Positions 18,961-28,315 of a DNA stretch of 64,000 bases are shown here, in pieces (the stretch's first letter is position 1; each line of letters opens with the position of its first letter). The notes beneath the pieces are model-generated. The model was given only the letters and a program-made list of their open reading frames with translations, had not been told where the DNA came from and did no database searches. Made by a program: the position numbers and the translations under genes. The stretch spans positions 248,001 to 312,000 of the forward strand of contig JAJFGB010000004.1 of NCBI GenBank assembly GCA_021776335.1. The letters are read 5' to 3'. The DNA is from Hyphococcus sp. Lineage in GTDB: Bacteria > Pseudomonadota > Alphaproteobacteria > Caulobacterales > Parvularculaceae.

Positions 18961-19206
18961 ATGGCGAAAAAACCCAACGATCTGGCGACCGTGTCTTTTG
19001 AAAAAGCGCTTGCCGAGCTGGAAGAGATTGTGCGCAAGCTTGAAAGCGGCGGCGCGGAGCTTGAAGAATCCATCGCTTTGTATGAGCGCGGGGCGGCCCT
19101 TAAGGCGCATTGCGAAGCGACACTAAAATCCGCTCAGGAAAAAATTGAAAAAATCGTCGTCGACGGCGCAGGGGACGTCAAGTCCGAACCAGCGAGCTTC
19201 GAATAA
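18961..19206 (+). CDS. xseB: Exodeoxyribonuclease VII small subunit
   Basis: 81 aa, the normal size. It shows the XseB pattern SFEKALAELEEIVRKLESGG and LEESIALYERGAALKAHCE. The protein forms helical hairpins that wrap the large subunit XseA, giving a nuclease that degrades single-stranded DNA during repair. xseA is not in the window. In many proteobacteria xseB lies beside ispA and dxs; here dxs is about 1.1 kb away with a minus-strand SDR gene between, and ispA is missing. Confidence 0.95.
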   Translation: MAKKPNDLATVSFEKALAELEEIVRKLESGGAELEESIALYERGAALKAHCEATLKSAQEKIEKIVVDGAGDVKSEPASFE

Positions 19207-19209
19207 TCC

Positions 19210-20037
19210 CTAAAGCGTGTTCTGCGACAGAAGCCAGCTGAGTTTTTGCGCGTAGCTCTGAGGGAACATTCGCTGGATTAATGAAATTATTTTTGCATCG
19301 CGTCCGACAATAACGCGGCGCTTTTTCTTTGCGACGCCTTCGAGAATTATTTTCGCTGCAGCTTCAGCGCTTGTTATTGCCGCCTTTTCAAATCCCTGCT
19401 CGAATTCACCCCGATTATTAACACCATCGGGCAAGGCGTCCATTGCTGCATTGCGGGCGATGTTTGTGGCGACACCGCCCGGATGAACGGAAGTTACAGA
19501 AACGCCTTTGGCTTCAAGTTCCTGTGCCAGGGTTTCATTGAAACCCCGAACGGCGAATTTTGACGCACAGTAATGTGTTTGTCCGGCAAAGCCGATCAGG
19601 CCAAAGAGACTGGAGATGTTGATGAGCCCGCCTTTGCTGCGCAGCAACTGCGGCAGAAACGCCTTTGACATTCTGACAACACCCCAAAAATTGACGTCCA
19701 TAATTTTTTCAAAAGACGAGAGCGGTGAAGCTTCGAAGGAGCCGACCCGCGTCAGCCCGGCAACATTGAATACATAATCGGCGTCGCCAAGGCTTTCGGT
19801 CACCGCTGCAGCATAGCTTTCGATCGCCTCGGCGTCGGCCACATCAAGCAGGTCGACCCGAATGCGGTTGGTTGGCGCTGCATCAAGCAGCCTGCGCGTC
19901 TCCTCAAGGCCTGCTTCATTCACGTCCGACAGCGCGAGGGCTGCCCCGCGCGAAGCGAGATCAAGCGCCAGCGCCCGGCCAATGCCGGATGCTGCGCCGG
20001 TCACCACGCAGAGTTTGTCTTTGAATACACCCGTCAC
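19210..20037 (-). CDS. SDR-family oxidoreductase
   Basis: 275 aa from GTG 20037. The frame extends to 20211, but AAGGAGG lies eleven bases before this GTG and family members begin just before DKLCVVTGAASGIG, so the longer form is unlikely. The nucleotide loop TGAASGIG, an NVAG motif and the catalytic YCASK are present, followed by HPGGVATNIAR, typical of classical SDRs of the short-chain ketoreductase/acetoin type. Substrate unknown. Convergent with xseB, with three bases between stops, and divergent from dxs. It interrupts what is often an uninterrupted xseB-dxs block. Confidence 0.87.
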   Translation of the reverse strand: MTGVFKDKLCVVTGAASGIGRALALDLASRGAALALSDVNEAGLEETRRLLDAAPTNRIRVDLLDVADAEAIESYAAAVTESLGDADYVFNVAGLTRVGSFEASPLSSFEKIMDVNFWGVVRMSKAFLPQLLRSKGGLINISSLFGLIGFAGQTHYCASKFAVRGFNETLAQELEAKGVSVTSVHPGGVATNIARNAAMDALPDGVNNRGEFEQGFEKAAITSAEAAAKIILEGVAKKKRRVIVGRDAKIISLIQRMFPQSYAQKLSWLLSQNTL

Positions 20038-20308
20038 TTCTCTGACTGCCTCCTTTTCGGTGATGATGGTGGGCGTTCCAGACGCCTTCAAGCCGCTTTG
20101 GCAGCTCGCGTGCACCAACCCGTCGCGAGCTCTATTGCCTTTGTGCGACATAATCTTCAAATCGCCGTGTGCCTGCCGGGAATTCACCTCAATGGGGCTG
20201 GAGATTTCCACAGGAAGGGCTAAAACAATCGGCCGCGTGCCCTGCTTGAACCCTATGGGGGCTCGGCTGGACTGTGCGCGGCCATGAATTACTCAGAGGG
20301 GAACTCCC

Positions 20309-22222
20309 ATGACCGTCGAAACGCCGCTTTTGGATACTGTCACTTATCCAGCTGACCTCAGAAAGCTCGAAAAAAGCCAGCTGCGCCAGCTTGCCGACGA
20401 GCTGCGTGCGGAAATGATCGATGCGGTCTCCGTTACCGGCGGGCATCTGGGATCAGGTCTTGGGGTCGTGGAACTGACGACGGCGATCCACTATGTTTTC
20501 AATACGCCTGACGACAAGCTCGTTTTTGACGTCGGCCATCAGTGCTACCCTCATAAAATTCTCACGGGACGGCGCGAGCGGATCAGGACGTTGCGCCAGG
20601 GTGGTGGGCTCTCCGGTTTCACCAAGCGGTCCGAAAGTGAATATGATCCCTTTGGCGCTGCCCATGCGGCGACATCGATTTCCGCTGCGCTCGGCTTTGC
20701 CCGCGCTCGTGATCATCAGGGAAAAGACAACCAGGCTATCGCTGTGATCGGCGACGGATCCATGTCAGCGGGCATGGCCTATGAAGCGATGAATAATGCC
20801 GGCCACCTTGGCGCCAAGATGATTGTTATTTTGAATGACAACGATATGTCGATCGCACCGCCAGTGGGCGCCATGAGCGCCTATCTGGCGCGCGCCTCTT
20901 CGTCAGGTGTTTATCACGGCTTCCGCAAATTTTCGAAACAGCTCGCCAAGCGTTTGCCGCAGGCAATCTATAAGCAGCTCGCCAAGGCCGAAGAATATGG
21001 CCGCGGCATGGTGACGGGCGGAACCCTATTCGAAGAGCTTGGCTTTTATTATGTTGGCCCCATTGATGGGCACAACCTCGACCATCTGGTGCCGGTTCTT
21101 GAAAATGCGCGTGATATGCAGGACGGCCCGGTGCTGGTTCATGTCGTGACCCGCAAAGGCGCTGGCTATCCACCCGCTGAAGAAGCCTATGACAAATATC
21201 ACGGCGTTGCGAAATTTGATGTTGTTTCCGGCAAGCAGAAAAAAGGCACGCCCAATGCACCGGCCTATCAGAAGGTGTTTGCGAAAACGCTGATCAAAGA
21301 AGCGGAAAAGGACGACAAGATTGTCGGCATTACCGCAGCGATGCCTTCGGGCACCAGTCTGGATATGTTTGCCGAAGTTTATCCTGACCGCTGTTATGAT
21401 GTGGGCATTGCCGAACAGCATGCGGTGACTTTTGCCGCGGGCCTAGCTGCTGACGGCATGAAGCCGTTTGCAGCAATCTATTCGACGTTCCTGCAGCGCG
21501 CCTATGATTCCGTAGTCCATGATGTGGCGCTACAGAATTTGCCCGTTCGTTTCCCAATGGACCGGGCCGGCCTTGTCGGCGCTGACGGCCAGACACACGC
21601 TGGCGCTTTTGATCTCGCTTATCTTGGCTGTCTGCCGAATATGGTGATCATGGCGGCTGGCGACGAAGCTGATCTTGTTCATCAGACGGCGACAGCGGCG
21701 GCCTATGATGAAGGCCCGATAGCGTTTCGTTATCCGCGCGGCGAAGGCGTCGGTGTGGATATGCCGGAGCAAGGAAAGATCCTCGAGATCGGCAAAGGCC
21801 GCATCATGAAAGAAGGCTCCAAGGTTGCGATTCTCGCACTGGGCGGCCGACTGGTTGAGGCGCTGAAAGCCGCCGATACGCTGGAAAGCCAGGGGCTTTC
21901 AACAACGGTTGCCGATGCGCGTTTTGCAAAACCGCTTGATCACGATCTGATTTTGCAGCTGGTGCGCAATCATGAAGTGGTGATCACGGTGGAAGAGGGC
22001 TCGCGCGGCGGCTTTGGCGCTTTTGTTCTACATTTTCTTGCCGACCAGGGGCTTCTCGATAGCGGCGTAAAGATCCGCACCATGACATTGCCTGATATAT
22101 TCCAGGATCATGACAGCCCGGCAAAAATGTACGACACAGCGCGCCTTAACGCTGCGCAAATTGTCGAACGGGTTCGTGAAGCTCTTGGCATGACTGCGGA
22201 TGTCGTGAATTTGCGCGGGTAA
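20309..22222 (+). CDS. dxs: 1-deoxy-D-xylulose-5-phosphate synthase
   Basis: 637 aa, full length. Thiamine-diphosphate enzyme that joins pyruvate and glyceraldehyde 3-phosphate to make DXP, the first step of the non-mevalonate isoprenoid pathway and a precursor of thiamine and pyridoxal. Visible motifs: [29 protein letters not shown], the ThDP signature [18 protein letters not shown]...NDNDMS, and the transketolase-like [15 protein letters not shown] with [21 protein letters not shown] precedes the ATG. The gene is divergent from the SDR gene with about 270 bp between. Confidence 0.97.
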   Translation: MTVETPLLDTVTYPADLRKLEKSQLRQLADELRAEMIDAVSVTGGHLGSGLGVVELTTAIHYVFNTPDDKLVFDVGHQCYPHKILTGRRERIRTLRQGGGLSGFTKRSESEYDPFGAAHAATSISAALGFARARDHQGKDNQAIAVIGDGSMSAGMAYEAMNNAGHLGAKMIVILNDNDMSIAPPVGAMSAYLARASSSGVYHGFRKFSKQLAKRLPQAIYKQLAKAEEYGRGMVTGGTLFEELGFYYVGPIDGHNLDHLVPVLENARDMQDGPVLVHVVTRKGAGYPPAEEAYDKYHGVAKFDVVSGKQKKGTPNAPAYQKVFAKTLIKEAEKDDKIVGITAAMPSGTSLDMFAEVYPDRCYDVGIAEQHAVTFAAGLAADGMKPFAAIYSTFLQRAYDSVVHDVALQNLPVRFPMDRAGLVGADGQTHAGAFDLAYLGCLPNMVIMAAGDEADLVHQTATAAAYDEGPIAFRYPRGEGVGVDMPEQGKILEIGKGRIMKEGSKVAILALGGRLVEALKAADTLESQGLSTTVADARFAKPLDHDLILQLVRNHEVVITVEEGSRGGFGAFVLHFLADQGLLDSGVKIRTMTLPDIFQDHDSPAKMYDTARLNAAQIVERVREALGMTADVVNLRG

Positions 22223-22309
22223 CGTAACGCAGCACTTCTTCGAAGCTGGACATGGCCTGATACGGAGGGGCTCGCATAGGTGCGTGCGGCTCAACCGTTC
22301 AGTTAGGCT

Positions 22310-22924
22310 TCAACTTTTTTTGAAGCTGGCATCCAAATAGGCAATTGTGGCTTTGCGGACTTCATTTTCGGTTTTTTGAGAGATCAGGCCTTCTTTGCGG
22401 ACGCCGGCCGAAAATAAGGACGTCATCAAACTTAGTACAAACTCAAAAAAATCCGGCGCCGGCGGCTTACCTTGAGTAAGCTCCGGCAAATTTGTGTGCA
22501 GCGTCATCAATTGGCCGATATCACTTGCCAGCTGCTCTTCGGATTCGTGCCCCCCAAAAAGCGCCTGCTTTGCGCCCTTTCTTCCAAGAAGCAAAATGGC
22601 GGCGGCTGGTGTTTGCTCAAAGAACTCTTTGTAGACACCGGATACGCCGATCCACGCCTGACGATAGTCTTCCTGCTTTCTCGGATCAAAAAATGAAACA
22701 ACACGTTCGCGCAATTGAGCGTAATAACGATCAGCCAGCGCATCCAGAACATCGATTTTCGACGGAAAGAAATGGTACATTGATGTCCGTGTCACATCCG
22801 CGCGCTCAGCGATCATCGTCGAGGTTATTGCTTCCACCGGCTTTTCGAGCAGCAGTTCTTCTGCGGCGCGCAAGATTTCCTCAACTTTGTCAGCGCTGCG
22901 TTTTTGTGACGGCTCTTTTCGCAT
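22310..22924 (-). CDS. TetR-family transcriptional regulator
   Basis: 204 aa from ATG 22924, with GGAAAAAG upstream. The open frame reaches 23059 but the extra N-terminus is unlike the family. An N-terminal helix-turn-helix (EEILRAAEELLLE, then TSTMIAERADVTRTSMYHFFPSKIDVLDALA) is followed by an all-helical ligand domain. It is divergent from the cation symporter at 23447 and most simply represses that transporter and/or itself. A pair of short palindromes at 23216-23237 between the two genes is a plausible binding site. The inducing ligand is unknown. Confidence 0.9.
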   Translation of the reverse strand: MRKEPSQKRSADKVEEILRAAEELLLEKPVEAITSTMIAERADVTRTSMYHFFPSKIDVLDALADRYYAQLRERVVSFFDPRKQEDYRQAWIGVSGVYKEFFEQTPAAAILLLGRKGAKQALFGGHESEEQLASDIGQLMTLHTNLPELTQGKPPAPDFFEFVLSLMTSLFSAGVRKEGLISQKTENEVRKATIAYLDASFKKS

Positions 22925-23446
22925 TACTTTTTCCAAATTCGAGTATGATTGGCCGAGACCGTCTAGCGTGCGTGCGGCAATTTCCAAAGTACAAAAACAG
23001 TAATCGATGCAACAAATTCCAAAAAATGACATATGTCGAACATCACGCAGAAGGTGCATGAAGCACGCAAGCAGGCGAGACGCTGAAAGGAATGCACATC
23101 TACTGCGTTACAAAGGGCGGGCGGGGAATATATGTTGCGATGCAAAATAAAATTAGCTTCGTGCTGCGCCAGCGACGCGAACGCCTAATTGAAATAAGAT
23201 GAACATTTCCGGCGTCGGTAAATACCGGCGGTTACCGTTATGCGAATGGAAAGAAGCGATCACATGACCAACTGCGGATGAGCCTGCCGTGCATATATGT
23301 ATGAAACATCCGTCAGACGATCTGTACGATTGGAAAAACCCTTGAAGGCAATTTTGATGAAGTGGATGAACGCATTCCGGTGATGGCTGAGAATCACGCA
23401 ACCTATTACGACATCTTGCCGAAGAGGTCATTTGAGATTTTGAACG
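22925..23446. other. Intergenic region between TetR gene and symporter
   Basis: About 520 bp between divergent genes, with no credible coding frame on either strand. It contains the operator-like palindromes at 23216-23237. The rest shows no recognisable RNA gene or mobile-element remnant. Confidence 0.6.
23216..23237. promoter_or_regulatory. Paired palindromes, candidate TetR operator
   Basis: CGGTA-AA-TACCG (23216-23227) is followed after one base by CGGT-T-ACCG (23229-23237). Two adjacent, related inverted repeats between a TetR gene and its divergent transporter are typical of an operator. Binding by this TetR protein is inferred only. Confidence 0.45.
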
Positions 23447-24712
23447 ATGAACACATTTGATGTCCAATTAGACAGAACAAAAGGTGGCTTCCTTGCGCTT
23501 TATGCAAACCGCTCGCTAGGCTTTAAAATACTGATCTGGATGGTGTTGGGCATTATCGCCGGCGTGATATTTGGCGAACGCGCGACCATCGTTGCGCCGG
23601 TTGGCGAGTTGTTTATCAGGCTTTTATTGATGTCCGCCGTGCCGCTTGTGTTCTTCAATCTGATCGCCGGGATAACCAGCCTTTCAAATATTGCGATCCT
23701 TGGGCGTCTGGGTGTCCGCACATTCGTTTACTATCTTACGACGACAGTGGTGGCGCTATCGTTAGGTCTCGGGATGGCCAATCTCCTGAAGCCCGGACGG
23801 GGTATGCAACTGACCGAGAATGTAAGCGACAGTTTCGGGGAAGTGCCGGCGGTGGCCGATGTGATCCTCAACCTGTTTCCGGAAAATGTTTTCGAAGCGT
23901 TTGCCGATGGAAACATCGTACAAGTTGTCGTTTTTGCGATCTTCGTCGGCATCACAACACTCATGCTGCCGGGCGCGCAAAAAGAAAAGCTTCAGGATAT
24001 GTTCGCATTGATTGCGGAGCTTCTGCGCAAGCTTGTCGGCGTCGTTCTATATTTCGGCCCGATCGGAGTTGGTGCGCTTGCAGCAAATACGGTCGGTGAA
24101 TATGGCAGCGCAATATTTGGCCCGCTGGCGCGGTTTATTGGAACGGTTTGGTTTACTCAAACCGTTATGATTGGCGTCTACATGGTGTTGCTGACAGCAC
24201 TTACTGGACGCAATCCTTTGAAGTGGCTGCAAACGACATCGCCTTTATACGCGACCGCCGCCGCAACCTGCAGCAGCCTTGCAAGCCTGGTTTTTGCGAT
24301 GGACATTGCAGAAAGGCGATTAAAGCTGACGCAAAATATTTATAGCTTCACCCTGCCCCTTGGCGCTCAACTCAACAAGGATGGTACGGCAATTATGCTG
24401 GCGGCCGTGCTGTTGTTCACAGCGCAAGCGGCTGGTGTGGAATTCACACTAACCCAGGCGGTGACGATTGTCGTAATTGGTCTCCTGTTGTCAGAAGGGG
24501 CAGGCGGCATACCAGGCGGTGGACTTGTTATCGCGCTGATTTTTGTTGAGGCGTTTAACCTGCCTTTGGAAATCGCTGGCATTGTCGCGGGTATTTACCG
24601 CCTCATTGATATGGGCAGCACAACGGTAAATGTTATGGGCGATCTTATCTGGACAACCATTCTCTCTGATCGGGAGGCAAGAAAAGAAAACCAACCCGGC
24701 ATGCCGCCTTGA
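23447..24712 (+). CDS. Dicarboxylate/amino-acid:cation symporter (DAACS family)
   Basis: 421 aa integral membrane protein with about eight transmembrane helices plus re-entrant loops. It shows the SDF-family hallmarks: serine-rich turn TAAATCSSLASL, then FTLPLGAQLNKDGTA, where relatives usually read TxNMDGT, and DMGSTTVNVMGDL near the end. It should import an anionic substrate such as glutamate, aspartate or a C4-dicarboxylate together with Na+ or H+. The altered QLNKDG motif may shift substrate or cation use. The divergent TetR gene suggests ligand-regulated expression. Confidence 0.92.
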   Translation: MNTFDVQLDRTKGGFLALYANRSLGFKILIWMVLGIIAGVIFGERATIVAPVGELFIRLLLMSAVPLVFFNLIAGITSLSNIAILGRLGVRTFVYYLTTTVVALSLGLGMANLLKPGRGMQLTENVSDSFGEVPAVADVILNLFPENVFEAFADGNIVQVVVFAIFVGITTLMLPGAQKEKLQDMFALIAELLRKLVGVVLYFGPIGVGALAANTVGEYGSAIFGPLARFIGTVWFTQTVMIGVYMVLLTALTGRNPLKWLQTTSPLYATAAATCSSLASLVFAMDIAERRLKLTQNIYSFTLPLGAQLNKDGTAIMLAAVLLFTAQAAGVEFTLTQAVTIVVIGLLLSEGAGGIPGGGLVIALIFVEAFNLPLEIAGIVAGIYRLIDMGSTTVNVMGDLIWTTILSDREARKENQPGMPP

Positions 24713-24829
24713 TCCAGGTCTCGCGTGAGAACGTTTCAGCGCGGCTGTCCTGCCGCATCGCAATTACCATCAGCCCAGGGAGCGCAACCTCTTAAAGGTC
24801 AAATTGGATAGCGTCACAACCAATGGTTG

Positions 24830-24835
24830 TATAAT
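24830..24835 (+). promoter_or_regulatory. Possible -10 element
   Basis: A perfect TATAAT lies in an AT-rich stretch 67 bases before the ATG of the coiled-coil gene at 24902. No good -35 box sits at the usual distance, so this is tentative. Confidence 0.3.
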
Positions 24836-24901
24836 TTTAATCTTTTTGCATTAACAAACCAAGATGTCGATTCACGAGTGTGCATAGGCCGCGCATGCTG
24901 C

Positions 24902-25162
24902 ATGAAAGCCCTTGCTGTGACGCAAACGCCGAAAGATCTGGAAGACCGGCTCGCGGAGATCGAGTCGAGCCTCGCTTATCTCGGAACCTATCTCGAAACC
25001 CGGTTTGCATCGTTGGCGGGAGAATATGAGCGCTCGGCGGGACATTATGAACGGATTGATCTGCGTATCACCGAAACGCTACAGCGCCTGCGCCAGCAGG
25101 ATACCGTTCTAAACGAGTTGCAAACCCACCTCTCCAAGCTTTCCCAGGGCGCTGCCGACTGA
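24902..25162 (+). CDS. Small predicted coiled-coil protein
   Basis: 86 aa from ATG 24902; the frame extends to 24827, but that part is unlike protein-coding sequence. The protein is almost wholly helical and heptad-like (LEDRLAEIESSLAYLGTYLETRF, then RITETLQRLRQQDTVLNELQTHLSKL). It resembles SlyX-type short coiled coils in size and style, although it lacks a convincing match. No signal peptide. It lies just upstream of tlyA on the same strand, with a 99-bp gap. Function unknown; it could be a structural or adaptor peptide. Confidence 0.6.
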   Translation: MKALAVTQTPKDLEDRLAEIESSLAYLGTYLETRFASLAGEYERSAGHYERIDLRITETLQRLRQQDTVLNELQTHLSKLSQGAAD

Positions 25163-25261
25163 AGTGAACGCAGGACTTGTGCAAACGCAGCAGCTCAAAA
25201 ATAAAATTGTTCGGCAGGGGCGATCTTTGCAGAAGAAGCACACAGGTTTATCACAACGCTT

Positions 25262-26020
25262 GTGAACACAGCACCATCAAAACCATTGCGCCTGGATATG
25301 CACCTGATAGAGCGCGGTCATTTTCCAAGCCGCGCGCGGGCGCAGGCGGCGATCAAGGCGGGACTTGTGACTGTTGACGGTATAATCACAGCAAAACCTT
25401 CGCAAACAGTAGCGCCTGACAGCAAGATCGGTGTTGATGGTGATGTGCACCCGTATGTGTCGCGGGGCGGCGTTAAGCTCGAGGCAGCCTTAAAGTCTTT
25501 CGAGATTGATCCTGCGGGAAAAATTTGTCTCGACCTGGGGGCTTCAACTGGCGGCTTTACGGAAGTGTTGCTCCGGCGCGGCGCGGCGAAAGTCTACGCA
25601 GTTGATGTGGGTTCAGGACAGCTCCACCCAAAAATTTCATCAGACCGGCGCGTCATGAATCTCGAAAAAACCCACGCCAAAGATTTGTCTCCAGAATTGA
25701 TTCCCGAAAACCCTGATCTCATTGTCTGCGACGTCAGCTTCATAAGTCTCAAAAAGGCGTTGCCCTTTGCGATGGCGCTGGCGGCGCCGAACGCGCATCT
25801 CGCAGCGCTGATCAAACCGCAATTCGAGGTCGGTCGGAGCGGCATTGGCAAAGGCGGGATCGTTAAGGAGGGTCACGAGAACAGTTATGGCGTGGCTGAA
25901 GACATCGCCACATGGATCGATGGTCAACCAGGCTGGAGATCAGCGGGGTATATGGAAAGTCCCATTAAAGGCGGTGACGGCAATCAGGAGTTTCTGATTG
26001 GGGCCATCAGGGCCTATTGA
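25262..26020 (+). CDS. tlyA: TlyA-family rRNA methyltransferase (S4 plus FtsJ-like)
   Basis: 252 aa from GTG 25262. The N-terminal ~60 residues are an S4 RNA-binding domain (LIERGHFPSRARAQAAIKAGLVTVDG). The remainder is an FtsJ-like SAM methyltransferase, with CLDLGASTGGFTEVLL as the SAM-binding loop, DVSFISLKKALP and KPQFEVGR. Relatives 2'-O-methylate 16S and/or 23S rRNA; the gene is often annotated as hemolysin. It commonly lies near dxs and xseB, as it does here at a few kilobases. The ATG at 25298 would lose the first S4 residues, so the GTG is preferred. Confidence 0.92.
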   Translation: MNTAPSKPLRLDMHLIERGHFPSRARAQAAIKAGLVTVDGIITAKPSQTVAPDSKIGVDGDVHPYVSRGGVKLEAALKSFEIDPAGKICLDLGASTGGFTEVLLRRGAAKVYAVDVGSGQLHPKISSDRRVMNLEKTHAKDLSPELIPENPDLIVCDVSFISLKKALPFAMALAAPNAHLAALIKPQFEVGRSGIGKGGIVKEGHENSYGVAEDIATWIDGQPGWRSAGYMESPIKGGDGNQEFLIGAIRAY

Positions 26021-26120
26021 ATTTGATAAGCGCGGCGAGGCGACGCGGTCCGCGTCAATTGATCTGATGGCGTGTCCTCCCCACATTGATGTCTCTACTG
26101 CTTGGGTGAAAGGACTAATC

Positions 26121-27191
26121 ATGACGCCTCTCAACTCAGTCATCACCAATAGCGCAAAACGCATCACTTACAGTGCGGCCCAGGCGGCGCGCGTTCTCTG
26201 GTATACCGGACATTATATGGCCGGCCGCCGAATGGTTGGCCCACTCACAGAGCCAGGAGAGGCGCCCTATGCGGATGAGTTCGGTCCGCTCGACCGTGCA
26301 AGGTTGAAAACCGCGTTTCGTGGGCTTTTCAAAACCGACTGGCAAAATATTGAGGCGGGTATTTACAAATTGCCGCTGGATATGCGCCAGCCGCCATCGC
26401 CGGCAAAATTATGGCGCCAAAGCCGGGATTATCTGCGTGACGCGAGCAAGGTGGCCAGGCGCAAACATGTGCGCGGTCATTCCGAGGTGCTGACGCCAGC
26501 GCGCCAGGAAAAATATCCACGTTATTTTCTTCAGAATTTTCACTACCAGACAGACGGCTGGATGACGGCAAGTTCGGCCGATCGTTATGACATGCAGGTC
26601 GAAACACTGTTTACCGGGTCTGCGGGCGCTATGCGCCGTCAGGCGCTGCCGGCAATAAGAAAAGCGCTTGCCGGCAGGGATGCAGGCGCCGCGCGACTTC
26701 TTGATCTTGGTTGCGGCGCCGGGCGGTTCCTTGGCGAAGTGAAGGATAACTGGTCGTCGCTTGAGGCGACAGCGCTCGATCTATCCCCTGCCTATCTCGG
26801 TAAAGCGCGCGCCAATTTGGGACGCTGGAAAGACATCACTTATGTCGAGGCGAATGCCGAGGCGACAGGCCTGCCCGACGCCTCATTTGATGTCATCACT
26901 GCGATTTATCTGTTCCATGAATTGCCGCCGGCTGTGCGCAAGATAATCGCCAAAGAAATTTCACGGTTGTTAAAGCCTGGCGGAACATTGATTCAGGTTG
27001 ACACCATTCAATATGGAGATGAACCCGGCTTTGATACTCTGTTGGAAAACTTTCCGCGCGGCTTTCATGAGCCTTATTATGACAGCTATTGTCGCGCGGA
27101 CCTGAAAGCGCTTTTCGGCGATGCGGGTGTTCAGCACACCGAAGAGACAATTGCTTTTCTAAGTAAAGTTTCTGTTTTCGAAAAATTGTGA
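26121..27191 (+). CDS. Class I SAM-dependent methyltransferase
   Basis: 356 aa from ATG 26121, with AAAGGA eight bases upstream; a longer frame to 25998 overlaps the tlyA stop and looks non-coding. The first ~200 residues are an uncharacterised helical segment. The methyltransferase domain then begins with LLDLGCGAGRFLGEVK (motif I) and continues with ALDLSPAYLGKARANL, ANAEATGLPDASFDVITAIYLFHELP and a PGGTLIQVDTIQ strand. The methyl acceptor is unknown; relatives act on quinones, lipids or small molecules. Close downstream of tlyA on the same strand. Confidence 0.88.
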   Translation: MTPLNSVITNSAKRITYSAAQAARVLWYTGHYMAGRRMVGPLTEPGEAPYADEFGPLDRARLKTAFRGLFKTDWQNIEAGIYKLPLDMRQPPSPAKLWRQSRDYLRDASKVARRKHVRGHSEVLTPARQEKYPRYFLQNFHYQTDGWMTASSADRYDMQVETLFTGSAGAMRRQALPAIRKALAGRDAGAARLLDLGCGAGRFLGEVKDNWSSLEATALDLSPAYLGKARANLGRWKDITYVEANAEATGLPDASFDVITAIYLFHELPPAVRKIIAKEISRLLKPGGTLIQVDTIQYGDEPGFDTLLENFPRGFHEPYYDSYCRADLKALFGDAGVQHTEETIAFLSKVSVFEKL

Positions 27192-27223
27192 CCGGGACAA
27201 AAATGTTAAACGTTGGAATTGTT

Positions 27224-28204
27224 TCACTGTGGTTGCTCCGAAACGGCTGACCGCGTCAAAATGCGATCCAGGAATGCGTCAATGTCGTTGGCTGTCCGGT
27301 CGGGCGCCTCTTCCATGGGAAGATGGCCGACTCCATCATAGATCACGACATCGGCATCGGTCATACGCTCGTCAAAACTTTGGGCGGCGCTTGCAAATAT
27401 GAGCTGATCTTCGGCGCCCCAGATGACCAATGCGGGCGCGGTGATTTCTCTAATGCGTTCAGCGTATTCTGGCTCACGGTTGGTGATCGCGCGCAGCGCG
27501 GCGGCGCGGCGGTTACCGGGATAGCGCAATAACTCCCAATAGCGATCAATTGTCGCTTCATCCATCATGGATTTGACCGATACGGATTGCAGCGCCGATT
27601 TCTCCACTAGAAAACGCGGTGTATAATGCAGCGCCAGAAAACGCCCGACAGGGTTTTGTAACAGGCGAAAGCCGAGATTGAGCGGCGGTTCCTCTTCGCC
27701 GGCGCGTAACGGCATGCCGGCCGCATCGAGCAGCAAAAGCGCATCGATGCGGTTAGGGTTGGCGAGCGCATAGCGCCACGCCACCCATCCGCCCATAGAA
27801 TTGCCGCCGAGCACGAAGTGATCGACTTCCAATTCTGCTGCAACAAGATCAAGCGCCTCCGCCATGCCGGCAGAAGAATAATCGTCGCGCGGATGCGGTC
27901 CCGTCAGGCCATGGCCAGGCTGTGTGTAGGTAATGATGCGGTATTCATCACCTAGCCGCTCAACCAAAGGTTCCCATGTGTGCAGCGATGCAGCTGTGCC
28001 ATGGACCAGGACAATAGGAATGCCATCGGGATTGCCCTGGTCGCGATAGTGAACGCGCAAGCCTTCGGTGTTTTCCACGAATTCCGATTCGGCATTGGCA
28101 TATTTTCCGGTCATCAGGGCGGTGTCGGTGTCCGGTGTGCGCAACAACCAGAGTGCCGCAAAAATTGCAGCCCAGGGCAGAACGATCAAAACGAATTTTT
28201 TCAT
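27224..28204 (-). CDS. Membrane-anchored alpha/beta hydrolase
   Basis: 326 aa. The N-terminal hydrophobic segment (VLIVLPWAAIFAALWLL) is a signal anchor or signal peptide. The alpha/beta-hydrolase fold has an oxyanion HGTAASLHTW, nucleophile in GGNSMGGW (Ser near 136), acid in WGAEDQLIF and base in GVGHLPMEEAP. It resembles general esterase/epoxide-hydrolase-like proteins acting in the periplasm; the substrate cannot be told. Its gene is divergent from another, unrelated-looking alpha/beta hydrolase at 28316. The intergenic region is about 110 bp. Confidence 0.9.
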   Translation of the reverse strand: MKKFVLIVLPWAAIFAALWLLRTPDTDTALMTGKYANAESEFVENTEGLRVHYRDQGNPDGIPIVLVHGTAASLHTWEPLVERLGDEYRIITYTQPGHGLTGPHPRDDYSSAGMAEALDLVAAELEVDHFVLGGNSMGGWVAWRYALANPNRIDALLLLDAAGMPLRAGEEEPPLNLGFRLLQNPVGRFLALHYTPRFLVEKSALQSVSVKSMMDEATIDRYWELLRYPGNRRAAALRAITNREPEYAERIREITAPALVIWGAEDQLIFASAAQSFDERMTDADVVIYDGVGHLPMEEAPDRTANDIDAFLDRILTRSAVSEQPQ

Positions 28205-28315
28205 GAGTCAGAGATTAGCGCGTCGAAGCGTCTTGGGGAATTACAAATATCAGTGGTGGACGGCGCGCGGCCGAGACTGTTAGGTTTTATGAGAAGTTTT
28301 CACTGGAGAATCAGG

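Noticed and set aside
27980-28315. N-terminal extension of the plus-strand alpha/beta hydrolase
   Set aside because: It runs through the opposing gene; the signal peptide and ribosome site place the start at 28316.
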